Positions 44,079 to 50,838 of a DNA stretch of 50,838 nucleotides are shown in pieces. The DNA is from JAGOSA01 sp043718505 (GTDB lineage: Bacteria > Patescibacteriota > Minisyncoccia > Phycocordibacterales > UBA9973). Positions within the stretch are counted from its first letter, which is position 1; the number at the start of each line of letters is the position of its first letter. Below the pieces are notes generated by a model that was not told the DNA's origin, made no database searches, and saw nothing but the letters and a program-made list of their open reading frames with translations. The position numbers were made by a program, and so were the translations under genes. The DNA is taken from NCBI GenBank assembly GCA_043718505.1, contig JAYSVN010000023.1, forward strand, positions 1 through 50,838, read 5' to 3'.

Positions 44079-44432
44079 TTAGCCGTTCATGTGCGCTTTA
44101 CATGTTTTGGCTGCCGGATTTGCTCCCATGCGATCAGCTTCTATATGCACACCGCAGACTTCACAAATACCAAAACCTTTGGTATCCATTTTCTGCAATG
44201 CCGAAATGATTTCATTGTAACGGATTTTGAGTGTCTTCAGCATATCACTTCGCTCTTCGTATGATTCAAACTTATCAGCCAAGTCATTTTCATCAGATGT
44301 CGGAAGTTGCTTCTCCGGAACTGCTTCCCAGTCACCGGTCTTGGCATCGACAATCATGCCGATTTCCTTAAGTTCATTGATTAAAATTACCTTTTCTTCC
44401 TCCAGTTTTGTTCTTAAGGCATCATTTTTCAT
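44079..44432 (-). CDS. DksA/TraR family zinc-finger protein, 117 aa
   Basis: A coiled-coil N-terminal half (about 1-80, KTKLEEEKVILINELKEIG and TLKIRYNEIISALQKM) is followed by a zinc finger FGICEVCGVHIEADRMGANPAAKTCKAH, where the fourth ligand is His instead of Cys (C-x2-C-x17-C-x2-H). Members bind RNA polymerase through its secondary channel and alter transcription. The usual two acidic residues at the coiled-coil tip are not obvious. A TATAGT box lies 7 nt before the ATG. Confidence 0.85.
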   Translation of the reverse strand: MKNDALRTKLEEEKVILINELKEIGMIVDAKTGDWEAVPEKQLPTSDENDLADKFESYEERSDMLKTLKIRYNEIISALQKMDTKGFGICEVCGVHIEADRMGANPAAKTCKAHMNG

Positions 44433-44439
44433 ATGGAAT

Positions 44440-44445
44440 ACTATA
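44440..44445 (-). promoter_or_regulatory. -10 box of the DksA/TraR-like gene (leaderless)
   Basis: TATAGT on the minus strand, 7 nt before the ATG at 44432. Confidence 0.55.
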
Positions 44446-44471
44446 GCATACGGCGCCTGATTCCGAAATTA

Positions 44472-44490
44472 GACAGAGCCTTGCCCTGTC
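44472..44490 (-). terminator. Hairpin after the 303-aa membrane-protein gene, weak terminator candidate
   Basis: GACAGGGC-AAG-GCTCTGTC on the minus strand forms 8 bp with one G-U pair. No good T-run follows, so it may be attenuating or irrelevant. Confidence 0.35.
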
Positions 44491-44493
44491 AGC

Positions 44494-45405
44494 CTAGCGG
44501 ACGCTTTGCAAACGGCGCAGGATTTCCTTAAACGATTCAATTGAGTCAGTGATAATGATAGTGTTTTCATCAGCAAAGCCGTATATGAGCAATATAGTAC
44601 CATCGTCTTTTTGGAGAACACGGGTATCTTTATTTTCAACCAGGAGATCTGTAAATTTACCGGTGAAAGAACTTTCGTCAGCCGGGAAATTAAATGGCAA
44701 GTATAAGTCGCTGAAAAGTTTTTTCTCCCAAATGAACATGTTGGCGAAAGCGATGCTGTGATCATTGGTTTTGAAAATAAGGAATGGATGACGAGCGGTA
44801 GCTTTTGTATATATGCCGAGCATAAAAGCGTTGGCGAGGGAACGTAAAAGCGGTGCCGGAATAGCAGATTTGATGCCGCCCATAAATTCACCGGTTACAA
44901 TTGTACGTTTTATGCCAGCTGTTGAATCAGTGTAATAAATATTAACTACTTCCCCGTCTTTAGCTGAGACATTTTTAAGAGCAGTCCTGGTAAGATCAAC
45001 AATTTTCCCGGCTTCCGCGCCGCCGACCTCAATACTTGTCGTGGCCTCAGCCTTGATAATAGATGGTGTACTTACCTCACCAGAAATAATATCGGGCGTG
45101 CGACTTTTCTTTACGATGAATGCCGCAGCAATACCACCAACTGCCAGGATAATAAAAATAATACCGAAAATAACATAGGCTCTGTTTTTCGGTGACTTCG
45201 GTGATTCTTCGTTTTCAACTTCATGTCGGCGTTTATCTTCAGCCATGGCCACTTTAATAACCGACATTTCATCTTTGCGTACAGCCTGAGCCAGATCAGT
45301 CGAAAAAGTCCGAAGCGGTGAGGCGGGATTATTGACGGTGCGGTTTTTAGGCGGCAAAGCGCTGCTGTCTTCTTTTTTTATATTCTTCGTATCGTCAGTC
45401 TCCAT
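44494..45405 (-). CDS. Single-span membrane protein, 303 aa
   Basis: A cytoplasmic, charged N-terminal part (about 1-75) contains a LRTFSTDLAQAVRKDEMSVIKVAMAEDKRR segment. One membrane span follows (about 77-97), then an extracytoplasmic domain (about 110-303) with no known enzyme motif. A recurrent small motif, VNIYYTDSTAG, is followed by FMGGIKSAIPAPLLRSLANAFMLGIY, and the C-terminus contains a beta-rich repeat ending with SIESFKEILRRL. The topology (cytoplasmic tail, span, outer domain) suggests sensing or anchoring. A TATACT box lies 7 nt before the ATG. Unrecognised. Confidence 0.75.
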   Translation of the reverse strand: METDDTKNIKKEDSSALPPKNRTVNNPASPLRTFSTDLAQAVRKDEMSVIKVAMAEDKRRHEVENEESPKSPKNRAYVIFGIIFIILAVGGIAAAFIVKKSRTPDIISGEVSTPSIIKAEATTSIEVGGAEAGKIVDLTRTALKNVSAKDGEVVNIYYTDSTAGIKRTIVTGEFMGGIKSAIPAPLLRSLANAFMLGIYTKATARHPFLIFKTNDHSIAFANMFIWEKKLFSDLYLPFNFPADESSFTGKFTDLLVENKDTRVLQKDDGTILLIYGFADENTIIITDSIESFKEILRRLQSVR

Positions 45406-45412
45406 GACAAAT

Positions 45413-45418
45413 AGTATA
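45413..45418 (-). promoter_or_regulatory. -10 box of the 303-aa membrane-protein gene (leaderless)
   Basis: TATACT on the minus strand, 7 nt before the ATG at 45405 and directly after the stop of the preceding gene. Confidence 0.55.
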
Positions 45419-45420
45419 CA

Positions 45421-46431
45421 TTAAAATCCTCTCTGTACGCTTTCAATTTCTTGCGCCTGGAGAACGCCGGCAAAAAGTGTTTCAATTACTATGCGTCGTG
45501 AATTTTCCGGCATGTAATGCCACGGACCGTGCATTTTGCGGCCACCACCTTCCCAGTTTTTAAGCGCATTTCGTACAATTCCCTGATCGATCGTAACAAG
45601 CAGAATATCGTCTACGTCAGTTGCACGTCCTTTGGCTTTTTCAATTTGATCCATTTTGAATGCAGTTTTTGAAGCATTGATTGTAAACTGGATGCCAAAG
45701 TTTTTCTCTTCATATTCGTCGCCACTGGTACTGTCGTTCGTTTCAACGCCAACTCCCCTTTTCTTGGTATGAGTTGAAATAATGAAATCAATTTTTTCTT
45801 CAACATCCTGAAAAGCATTTGCCGGGCGAACCTCAAGGTGTAAATCCGGTCGATCAAGTGCAACCATTTCAGCGATTCCCTGCATCATGCGTTCAGCCAC
45901 CACACCAAGTTGTTCCTGGCTTGTCTCACCTTCTTTTTCCTCTTTAGTATTCCTCTCTGCAATAGCTTCATAGGCTTTCGACTTAAACATATCCTCGCGG
46001 CGAGTTTTTTCAGCAAGTGCTGTCGCCAGTTTGCCGTTGAGATTTTCAGTCAGGATGTCGCGAACCTTGTATTCCGTGTATATGCGAACTAATTTCTTGC
46101 CCTCAAATGTTTTTGCCGTATTTTCCGGAATATTAATATGTTCATCAAAATGCCTGCTTGCCAGCATTTGCCCGAGTGTTACAGGCTCACCATCAATGAG
46201 AAAAGATTTCTTGTATTTATCATACACAACTTCTTTACCGCCAGACTGAAGTTCTTGTGCCAGCATCTTTTCTGTTTCAATAGCTTTTTCTTTTGCCTCA
46301 GCTATGCTTTGTTCGCCGAGTAATTCCGCATGTTCGGGATCGATAAAAGAATTAATTTCTTTATTGTGGTCAATAATAGAGGTGAATTCGGGCGGCGTTT
46401 CTACTGCTGGTAGCGGAAATTCGTGATTCAT
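45421..46431 (-). CDS. Hypothetical protein, 336 aa, possible PD-(D/E)xK nuclease-like fold
   Basis: No signal or membrane span, so cytoplasmic. The N-terminal half is helical and charged. The C-terminal half contains VEEKIDFIISTHTKKRGVGVET, then NFGIQFTINASKTAFK and a VDDILLVTID strand. A strand with Asp, a following Glu and a strand with GIQFT is reminiscent of PD-(D/E)xK nucleases, but the catalytic residues are not certain and I call it only as a possibility. The ATG lies 6 nt after TATACT. No other nuclease or defence genes are adjacent. Confidence 0.65.
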   Translation of the reverse strand: MNHEFPLPAVETPPEFTSIIDHNKEINSFIDPEHAELLGEQSIAEAKEKAIETEKMLAQELQSGGKEVVYDKYKKSFLIDGEPVTLGQMLASRHFDEHINIPENTAKTFEGKKLVRIYTEYKVRDILTENLNGKLATALAEKTRREDMFKSKAYEAIAERNTKEEKEGETSQEQLGVVAERMMQGIAEMVALDRPDLHLEVRPANAFQDVEEKIDFIISTHTKKRGVGVETNDSTSGDEYEEKNFGIQFTINASKTAFKMDQIEKAKGRATDVDDILLVTIDQGIVRNALKNWEGGGRKMHGPWHYMPENSRRIVIETLFAGVLQAQEIESVQRGF

Positions 46432-46437
46432 AGACTG

Positions 46438-46443
46438 AGTATA
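46438..46443 (-). promoter_or_regulatory. -10 box of the 336-aa gene (leaderless)
   Basis: TATACT on the minus strand, 6 nt before the ATG at 46431. Confidence 0.55.
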
Positions 46444-46444
46444 G

Positions 46445-47842
46445 CTAATTATTATTCATCGTAGTTGAGATCACCTCCGTTGTGATATTTAATGGCACAG
46501 AAACTGTGGGCGTACTGTCTTCACTCGTCGCCCAGCCTGTTCCGGTAATTTTTACCTGGAAAGTCCCGCTCTTATTACTAGCGAGTGCTATCGTAGCGTT
46601 GAGATTGAGTTGATTTTGGCTGTCGACATAAATCGTACTGGTGAGCCCCAGGCGCGTGCCCTCATTGATTAAGCTGATCGCCTGCGTACCGCTTATTAGA
46701 CTGAAGGAAATATCATTTGGTGTAATATTGCTGCTGATAATTGAGTAATCAATCGTGCGTAAATAGTAACGAATAGTACTTGATGTTGCTGTAATACCAA
46801 GACAGCCGTCAAAGACATAATTACCGTTCGATTGACTCTGATTGCATTCTGAGTTGCCTGTATTTGATTGTACTTGCGGAGGTTCGAGATTTTGTTGTAT
46901 ACCTGTCACCTGGACACTTTTGGCGATTGTTGCGAGTAGTGAAGTCAGATGAAGAACAAGGCCATTGTTGCCTGGTACGCCCGGTCGATAGTAGAGCATG
47001 TAGTAACATTCATCAAGGTTTTTGGCATTCGGTTCGAGCGATGAATTATTGGGGCAGTAATTTTGTCCTGAAATAGTATGAGATTCATTGTAAGCATCGG
47101 CATCATAGGATACTGAACCATTTTTAATCCTGGCATTGCTGTCGTCATAGGCACGGAAAACAATTTTGGCAGCAACTGAAGGATTTTGAAGATACGAATT
47201 GTAGCCTCCGACATAATTCGGAATAGTAATTGCCGAAAGAGTGCTCAGGCTGTTGTTGATTTCGATTCTCGGCAGAATACCAGTTCCAGTCGGTGTCGCA
47301 GGAGGAGTTTCTGTCTGAGGGTTGCCTGCTTGCTGCGTAGATTGCTGCGGGCTATTTGTGGAATTGTTGGTGACGGTTGAGCCGGTAGTAGCTGAGTTGT
47401 TTGAATTGGTTGAGTTATTTGTACCAGAGGAATTTTTTGTAGTGGCAGAGCTATTTGTACCTGCCGGATCTTTGGTAATAGTATTGCCACCCGTGAGAGC
47501 GTAGCCAACTTTAACGACACCACCCGTGTTTTTATTAGCCGCCATATCAGCTAACAAGGCGTTTAATGTCGCTCTGGTTATCGGGCCAACAGTACCAGTC
47601 GGCGGAATACCGTTAGTTTTTTGGAAAGCTCTGACTGCCACTTTGGTTTTTGGACCGTACGTTTGCGAAATAGGTCCGGAATAATATTTTTGGCTTGCCA
47701 GAGTTTGGAGTAAAACTTTGACCATCGGTCCTTTTGAACCCAAAAAGAGCGGCGTAGTAAAAGTATCAGCAGCCAGTGTAGTAAGCGGCATTGCGACGAG
47801 CGTCATTGAGAGAAAAATTAAGATAACCGCAATTTTCTTCAT
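46445..47842 (-). CDS. Secreted protein with N-terminal peptidoglycan-binding domain, 465 aa
   Basis: A signal peptide (about residues 1-24) is followed by a PG_binding_1 domain (about 30-95) with LGSKGPMVKVLLQTLASQ, YGPKTKVAVRAFQKTNGIPPTG and VGPITRATLNALLA. A Ser/Thr/Asn-rich linker (about 110-190) follows, and then a beta-rich C-terminal domain without recognised motif but with several cysteines. The domain order suggests a wall-bound surface protein, with the linker crossing the wall. The ATG is 6 nt after TATATT. Confidence 0.85.
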   Translation of the reverse strand: MKKIAVILIFLSMTLVAMPLTTLAADTFTTPLFLGSKGPMVKVLLQTLASQKYYSGPISQTYGPKTKVAVRAFQKTNGIPPTGTVGPITRATLNALLADMAANKNTGGVVKVGYALTGGNTITKDPAGTNSSATTKNSSGTNNSTNSNNSATTGSTVTNNSTNSPQQSTQQAGNPQTETPPATPTGTGILPRIEINNSLSTLSAITIPNYVGGYNSYLQNPSVAAKIVFRAYDDSNARIKNGSVSYDADAYNESHTISGQNYCPNNSSLEPNAKNLDECYYMLYYRPGVPGNNGLVLHLTSLLATIAKSVQVTGIQQNLEPPQVQSNTGNSECNQSQSNGNYVFDGCLGITATSSTIRYYLRTIDYSIISSNITPNDISFSLISGTQAISLINEGTRLGLTSTIYVDSQNQLNLNATIALASNKSGTFQVKITGTGWATSEDSTPTVSVPLNITTEVISTTMNNN

Positions 47843-47848
47843 GGCTTA

Positions 47849-47854
47849 AATATA
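47849..47854 (-). promoter_or_regulatory. -10 box of the PG-binding secreted-protein gene (leaderless)
   Basis: TATATT on the minus strand, 6 nt before the ATG at 47842. Confidence 0.55.
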
Positions 47855-47967
47855 CAATAAAGGTAGTTAAGTGACTAGAAATTAAATATTTCTCAGCTTT
47901 CGCTAAGGCCGTGGGATACCCCAAAAGTAATTAAAGTATATTCTCACGAAAATTTATTGGCAAGTTT

Positions 47968-48801
47968 TCAGCTCTTCACCAAAAAGTATTTCTTAAACAC
48001 TTTCTTCAGTTTCTCCGCCTTCCTTCTATTTTTTGAAATGACAAACTTGTTTCTGCCTCTTTTTTCAAATATCTTCTTTATTCTTTCTTTCGCGTTTTCG
48101 TCGAACTCTTTTGTTTCTTTGTAAAATTTATCTACTTCATCGGACGTTGTCGTATCCAACCAGACCTCAATTATGTAATCATCGAAAATATTCAAATAGT
48201 AATTGTTTTTGCCAAAGAGAAGCTGGTCATTCGCATAATATTGACTCAAATCATTATCAAATTCTTTGTGTATCCAGATATCGAGCGGATCTCTATTGCC
48301 ACTGATGAGGAAAAGTTGCTTCCCTTTGTTTCTGACTTCGTCAAAGAGGTGACGCTCGCTTTCGTAACGAATGAGCATAAACCATTCATGCGGATTATAG
48401 AGGTAAGCCGGCTCACTTACTTTTGTAGCATCAGTAAGAATGCCGAAAGCATGGCCCCAGAACATATCGGTTTGGACCGGGTTTTTAAACGTGTACGAGA
48501 TTCTGTCCCCGTCTTCCATTTGCAGGAAATCTTCACCTTGCATTTCATTGCCATAGTATCTTTCGGCAGTGGCAAAATATTCAGTCATTTTATTGATCCA
48601 AATATGGGAAAGCGAGACCTGCTTACTGCGCATGACGACCACCTCTTCCTTTTTAAGCTTGCGGAGAGCTTGGTATAAGGCTTGTTTAGTTGTGCCAGGT
48701 CGGTTGGCCTGGGTTTTCGCTAGAAGGTCAGCTGTACCCAAAGAACCTTTCTGAATGAAGCCAAGGATGTGTTCTTCAACTGTTTTTGGCTGGAATAGCA
48801 C
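47968..48801 (-). CDS. Winged-helix DNA-binding protein with C-terminal effector-like domain, 277 aa
   Basis: The N-terminal 75 residues form a winged helix: TVEEHILGFIQKGSLGTADLLAKT, ALYQALRKLKKEEVVVMRSKQVSLS. The C-terminal part (about 90-277) is mixed alpha/beta with aromatic segments such as HEWFMLIRYESERHLFDEV and NYYLNIFDDYIIEVWLD, and ends in a Lys-rich tail. Probably a transcriptional regulator; the target is unknown. It is divergent from the SDR gene. A GTG start at 48801, with TACTTT 6 nt upstream, is the most consistent start; TTG at 48828 is an alternative. It is the only gene here that ends in TGA. Confidence 0.65.
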   Translation of the reverse strand: MLFQPKTVEEHILGFIQKGSLGTADLLAKTQANRPGTTKQALYQALRKLKKEEVVVMRSKQVSLSHIWINKMTEYFATAERYYGNEMQGEDFLQMEDGDRISYTFKNPVQTDMFWGHAFGILTDATKVSEPAYLYNPHEWFMLIRYESERHLFDEVRNKGKQLFLISGNRDPLDIWIHKEFDNDLSQYYANDQLLFGKNNYYLNIFDDYIIEVWLDTTTSDEVDKFYKETKEFDENAKERIKKIFEKRGRNKFVISKNRRKAEKLKKVFKKYFLVKS

Positions 48802-48935
48802 CCATTCAAAGTAGCATAGGATGGTCAAAAAGTAAACAATATAATTACTTTTATAATATAAAACCCTTATAATTAGACAAATAGTGAAATAGATGTCATA
48901 ATATGCCTAAGAAATGATCTATACAACTTTAGTTC

Positions 48936-48971
48936 TTGTGGGTCTCAGCTGAACCCATAAAAACTAAAAAT
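48936..48971 (+). promoter_or_regulatory. 5' leader hairpin element, copy 1
   Basis: TTGTGGGTCTC, AGCT, GAACCC, ATAAAAACTA and five more bases lead to the SDR start at 48972. TGGGT/ACCCA and TC/GA form a stem with one bulged C around a 4-nt loop. A TATACA box lies 10 nt upstream. A second copy with identical spacing precedes the next gene. Confidence 0.65.
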
Positions 48972-49757
48972 ATGAAAAATACACTAATAATCGTTGCTGG
49001 CGCAGCTGGTGAAATAGGTACTCAATACTGCAAAGAAATTACAGAAAACGGTATCGAGTGCATTGGAGTAATCAGAAATAAGCCTCTTGAGCTTAGTTCT
49101 CCCCTATTAACCACAATAACTTGCCACCTTAATGATGAGAAATCAATCATCGATACATTCTCTAGTCTCGATTTCAGTAAGTATAAGAAAATAATTTACT
49201 TGCATACGATCGGTGTCGACAAGTTCGACCCACGCGGATATCCAAACATTAAGCCAATGGAAACTATCCCGGCCGAAATATATGATACCAACGTAAATTC
49301 ATTCAAGTATTTACTCAGATACTGTGTCTCTCGAATTAACTTTATCAATCAGGGTAGAACAAAAAAAGATAAAGTTAAGTTCAAGATTGCCATAGTAGCT
49401 GGTGCTGCCGACAAGCATACACCATTCGTGATTGAATCATTCTGCGAAGCCAAATTTATTCTGAAGCAGTACATTCAATCATGCATTGGATTGTATCCAA
49501 GTTGGGTATCAGGACTCTCAATCAACATTAGTTCAACCATCACGAAGGCGGCACTCAGTGTGCGACCCAACGCCGATACAACCTACTGGTTGGAACCCAG
49601 AGAAGTTGTAGTTCAGTCGTTTGATCAATTAGTTTCTCAAACACGTCGTTATGCAGAAATTAATATTATCAAAAAGTCCCCAGACTTCTTTACGGGATAC
49701 TATGACTGCAATAAAGCTCTGTACGAAAAGTGGAGTAAGGAGACAGGGATAAAGTAA
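48972..49757 (+). CDS. Atypical short-chain dehydrogenase/reductase (SDR), 261 aa
   Basis: A Rossmann NAD(P)-binding domain begins with the SDR glycine motif VAGAAGEIG (Gly10, Gly13, Gly16), continues with an acidic position near residue 55 and a DTNVNSF segment (106-112) equivalent to the family's N-x-x-G region. The catalytic YxxxK would fall on F157-C-E-A-K161, so Phe replaces the usual Tyr while Lys is kept. It may be a binding or non-canonical enzyme. The longer open frame to 48936 starts inside the hairpin element and is rejected. It probably acts with the downstream methyltransferase fusion. Confidence 0.8.
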   Translation: MKNTLIIVAGAAGEIGTQYCKEITENGIECIGVIRNKPLELSSPLLTTITCHLNDEKSIIDTFSSLDFSKYKKIIYLHTIGVDKFDPRGYPNIKPMETIPAEIYDTNVNSFKYLLRYCVSRINFINQGRTKKDKVKFKIAIVAGAADKHTPFVIESFCEAKFILKQYIQSCIGLYPSWVSGLSINISSTITKAALSVRPNADTTYWLEPREVVVQSFDQLVSQTRRYAEINIIKKSPDFFTGYYDCNKALYEKWSKETGIK

Positions 49758-49776
49758 TTAAGTACAAAAAGGAAAA

Positions 49777-49803
49777 GGGCGAGCCTAATAGTAAAATTCG
49801 CCC
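49777..49803 (+). terminator. Weak terminator after the SDR gene
   Basis: GGGCGA (49777-49782) and TCGCCC (49798-49803) form a 6-bp stem with a 15-nt loop, followed by ACATTTTA. Confidence 0.45.
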
Positions 49804-49871
49804 ACATTTTAGAGCTCATCAATGCCGGTGGTCTCTAAATGAAATTGTTCATTCACATAGATATATAAATT

Positions 49872-49907
49872 TTGTGGGTCTCGATCGAACCCATAAAAAC
49901 TATATAA
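49872..49907 (+). promoter_or_regulatory. 5' leader hairpin element, copy 2
   Basis: TTGTGGGTCTC, GATC, GAACCC, ATAAAAACTA and five bases lead to the ATG at 49908, the same 36-nt layout as copy 1. Only the 4-nt centre differs, and it is palindromic in both copies (AGCT, GATC). A TATAAA lies just upstream at 49862-49867. Confidence 0.65.
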
Positions 49908-50838
49908 ATGAAAACAAAAAAATCAGTACATGTCTTCTACAGAAGAGAATTTGAGCAAAGTAAAAAACTTTACTCGTCACCAAAAGAAACCGAGTATCTA
50001 ATCAAAGATGCAAAAAGACTTCTGGGAAAATTACCCGCTGGAATTGTCTACGACGTAGGCACTGGTACAGGTATTGTCGGCTTAACGATTGCTCTCGAGA
50101 CAAAGAGAAAAGTAATTGGAGTCGATATCGATAATTTCGCAGTTAAACTTTCAAATAAGAATGCCAGCCTGCATAAGGCGACAAAAGTTTTTTCGGCGAT
50201 AAACTCAGATTACCTAAGTGCGCTCAGCGAAGCACCTGCTCTCATTGTTGCTTGTTTGCCGTGGGGATCTAATGAATATCTTCTCGAGTCAAACAAAAAT
50301 AGAGATTTGGGGAGTATTCCTCATAAAATGCTTTTTCCCGCCAATGGTCCAATGGGAAGCTACAAGCAACTCATTAAGCAAATTGTTGCTAAAGGCTGGA
50401 GTACATCTCTCTTAATAGAAACCGGATGTATGCCAGAAAAGTTAGTTCGGCAAGAGATTCGAAAAGTCGCGAAGCATGCAAGGATTATATTTAAGCAACA
50501 TTCAAAGTCGTATGCAACAGCTTTGATACAGTTTAAAGACCAACCGATTAATAAAAAAATGAAATGGAAAAACCTTGCGCCAAAACTTTGTAGGCAGAGA
50601 GTCCAAATCGAATGCAATATTGATCGACTTGTGGGTAGAGCTGAAATTAAAGACTACATGGTTAAGCTCTCGGAAGTTACCAGAATGCATGTTTTACAAG
50701 AACCATTTACCCATCCTGCGATTAAAAATAATCGTTTAGCTGGATACGGTGGTTGGATACATTGGGTTACTTCAGGTTGCTCAGTGTATTCATATAATAA
50801 GAAGTGGACCAAAAATGGTCACTACTTTCTTACCGTCG
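49908..50838 (+). CDS. SAM-dependent methyltransferase fused to an S-adenosylmethionine-decarboxylase-like domain (3' end cut)
   Basis: The frame is open from 49908 to the window edge, 310 residues visible. Residues 40-200 are a Rossmann methyltransferase: motif I VYDVGTGTGIVGL (48-58), GVDID (71-75) and CLPWG (116-120) where related enzymes have NPPY or NLPY. Residues 228-310 resemble the AdoMet decarboxylase (SpeD/SpeH) pattern: a first strand QIECNIDRL, helix DYMVKLSEVTRMHVLQEP, and AGYGGWIHWVTSGCSVYSYNKKW, with Thr288-Ser289 at the position of the self-cleaving Ser. The SpeD-like assignment is inferred from pattern only and its end is missing. It shares its leader hairpin with the SDR gene. 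Confidence 0.65.
   Translation, partial: MKTKKSVHVFYRREFEQSKKLYSSPKETEYLIKDAKRLLGKLPAGIVYDVGTGTGIVGLTIALETKRKVIGVDIDNFAVKLSNKNASLHKATKVFSAINSDYLSALSEAPALIVACLPWGSNEYLLESNKNRDLGSIPHKMLFPANGPMGSYKQLIKQIVAKGWSTSLLIETGCMPEKLVRQEIRKVAKHARIIFKQHSKSYATALIQFKDQPINKKMKWKNLAPKLCRQRVQIECNIDRLVGRAEIKDYMVKLSEVTRMHVLQEPFTHPAIKNNRLAGYGGWIHWVTSGCSVYSYNKKWTKNGHYFLTV

Noticed and set aside
1..50838. TGA read as glycine (code used by some Patescibacteria)
   Set aside because: All recognised proteins are full length with the standard code, and the one gene that ends in TGA has a plausible C-terminus there.
1..50838. tRNA or rRNA genes, insertion sequences, prophage, plasmid or integrase genes
   Set aside because: I scanned the intergenic gaps and found no tRNA cloverleaf, and none of the products resembles a transposase, integrase or phage structural protein.

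Overview
The window looks like chromosomal core plus lineage-specific DNA from an ultra-small bacterium of the Candidate Phyla Radiation (Patescibacteria, probably Parcubacteria). The evidence is the mixture of ordinary housekeeping genes with a PrgI/VirB4/VirB6-type secretion cluster that carries a T4SS_pilin-like subunit, many secreted proteins with low-complexity or Ca-binding repeats, very tight gene packing, and a nearly complete absence of Shine-Dalgarno sites. The standard code fits: TGA is a stop, but it ends only one of 42 complete genes by my reading. I cannot name the exact lineage.

Layout. 1-3944 (minus): two secreted repeat proteins. 4075-5769: pilB, the type IV pilus assembly ATPase. 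5785-5938 (minus): a long rod-shaped structured RNA that I read as a 6S-like RNA. 6101-9359: ruvB, ruvC and small secreted, membrane or acidic proteins. 9437-13381: tyrS and a class A penicillin-binding protein. 13384-19161: the replication-origin neighbourhood, with a DUF721/DciA-like gene, dnaN, a DnaA-box region and dnaA on the minus strand, and divergently rpmH, rnpA, yidD, yidC, jag and an unexpected ADP-ribosyltransferase-like gene. 19166-34161 (minus): a 12-gene minimal type IV secretion-like cluster, including a pilin/L,D-transpeptidase fusion. 34176-40767 (minus): rsmA/ksgA, a UvrD/PcrA helicase and a 1223-residue unknown. 41030-44432: a LysM/M23 peptidase, yifB/comM and a DksA/TraR protein. 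44494-48801 (minus): a membrane protein, an unknown protein, a secreted PG-binding protein and a winged-helix protein. 48972-50838: an atypical SDR and a truncated methyltransferase fused to an AdoMet-decarboxylase-like domain, both preceded by the same 5' hairpin element.

The most general observation is promoter architecture. At least 16 genes have a good -10 box ending 6-7 nt before the start codon, so transcription should begin at or next to the ATG (leaderless mRNAs). This rule also fixes the start of ruvC, the prgI-like gene, uvrD, yifB, the 1223-residue gene and the 120-residue gene, where longer open frames run back through the promoter. The last two genes break the rule: they share a leader of about 36 nt containing a conserved hairpin.

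Genes that appear to work together: dnaA/dnaN/DciA-like (replication initiation); rnpA/yidD/yidC/jag (RNA processing and membrane insertion); ruvB/ruvC (Holliday junctions); PBP1, LysM-M23, the L,D-transpeptidase fusion and the PG-binding protein (cell wall); pilB and the T4SS-like cluster (surface machines and DNA or protein transfer).
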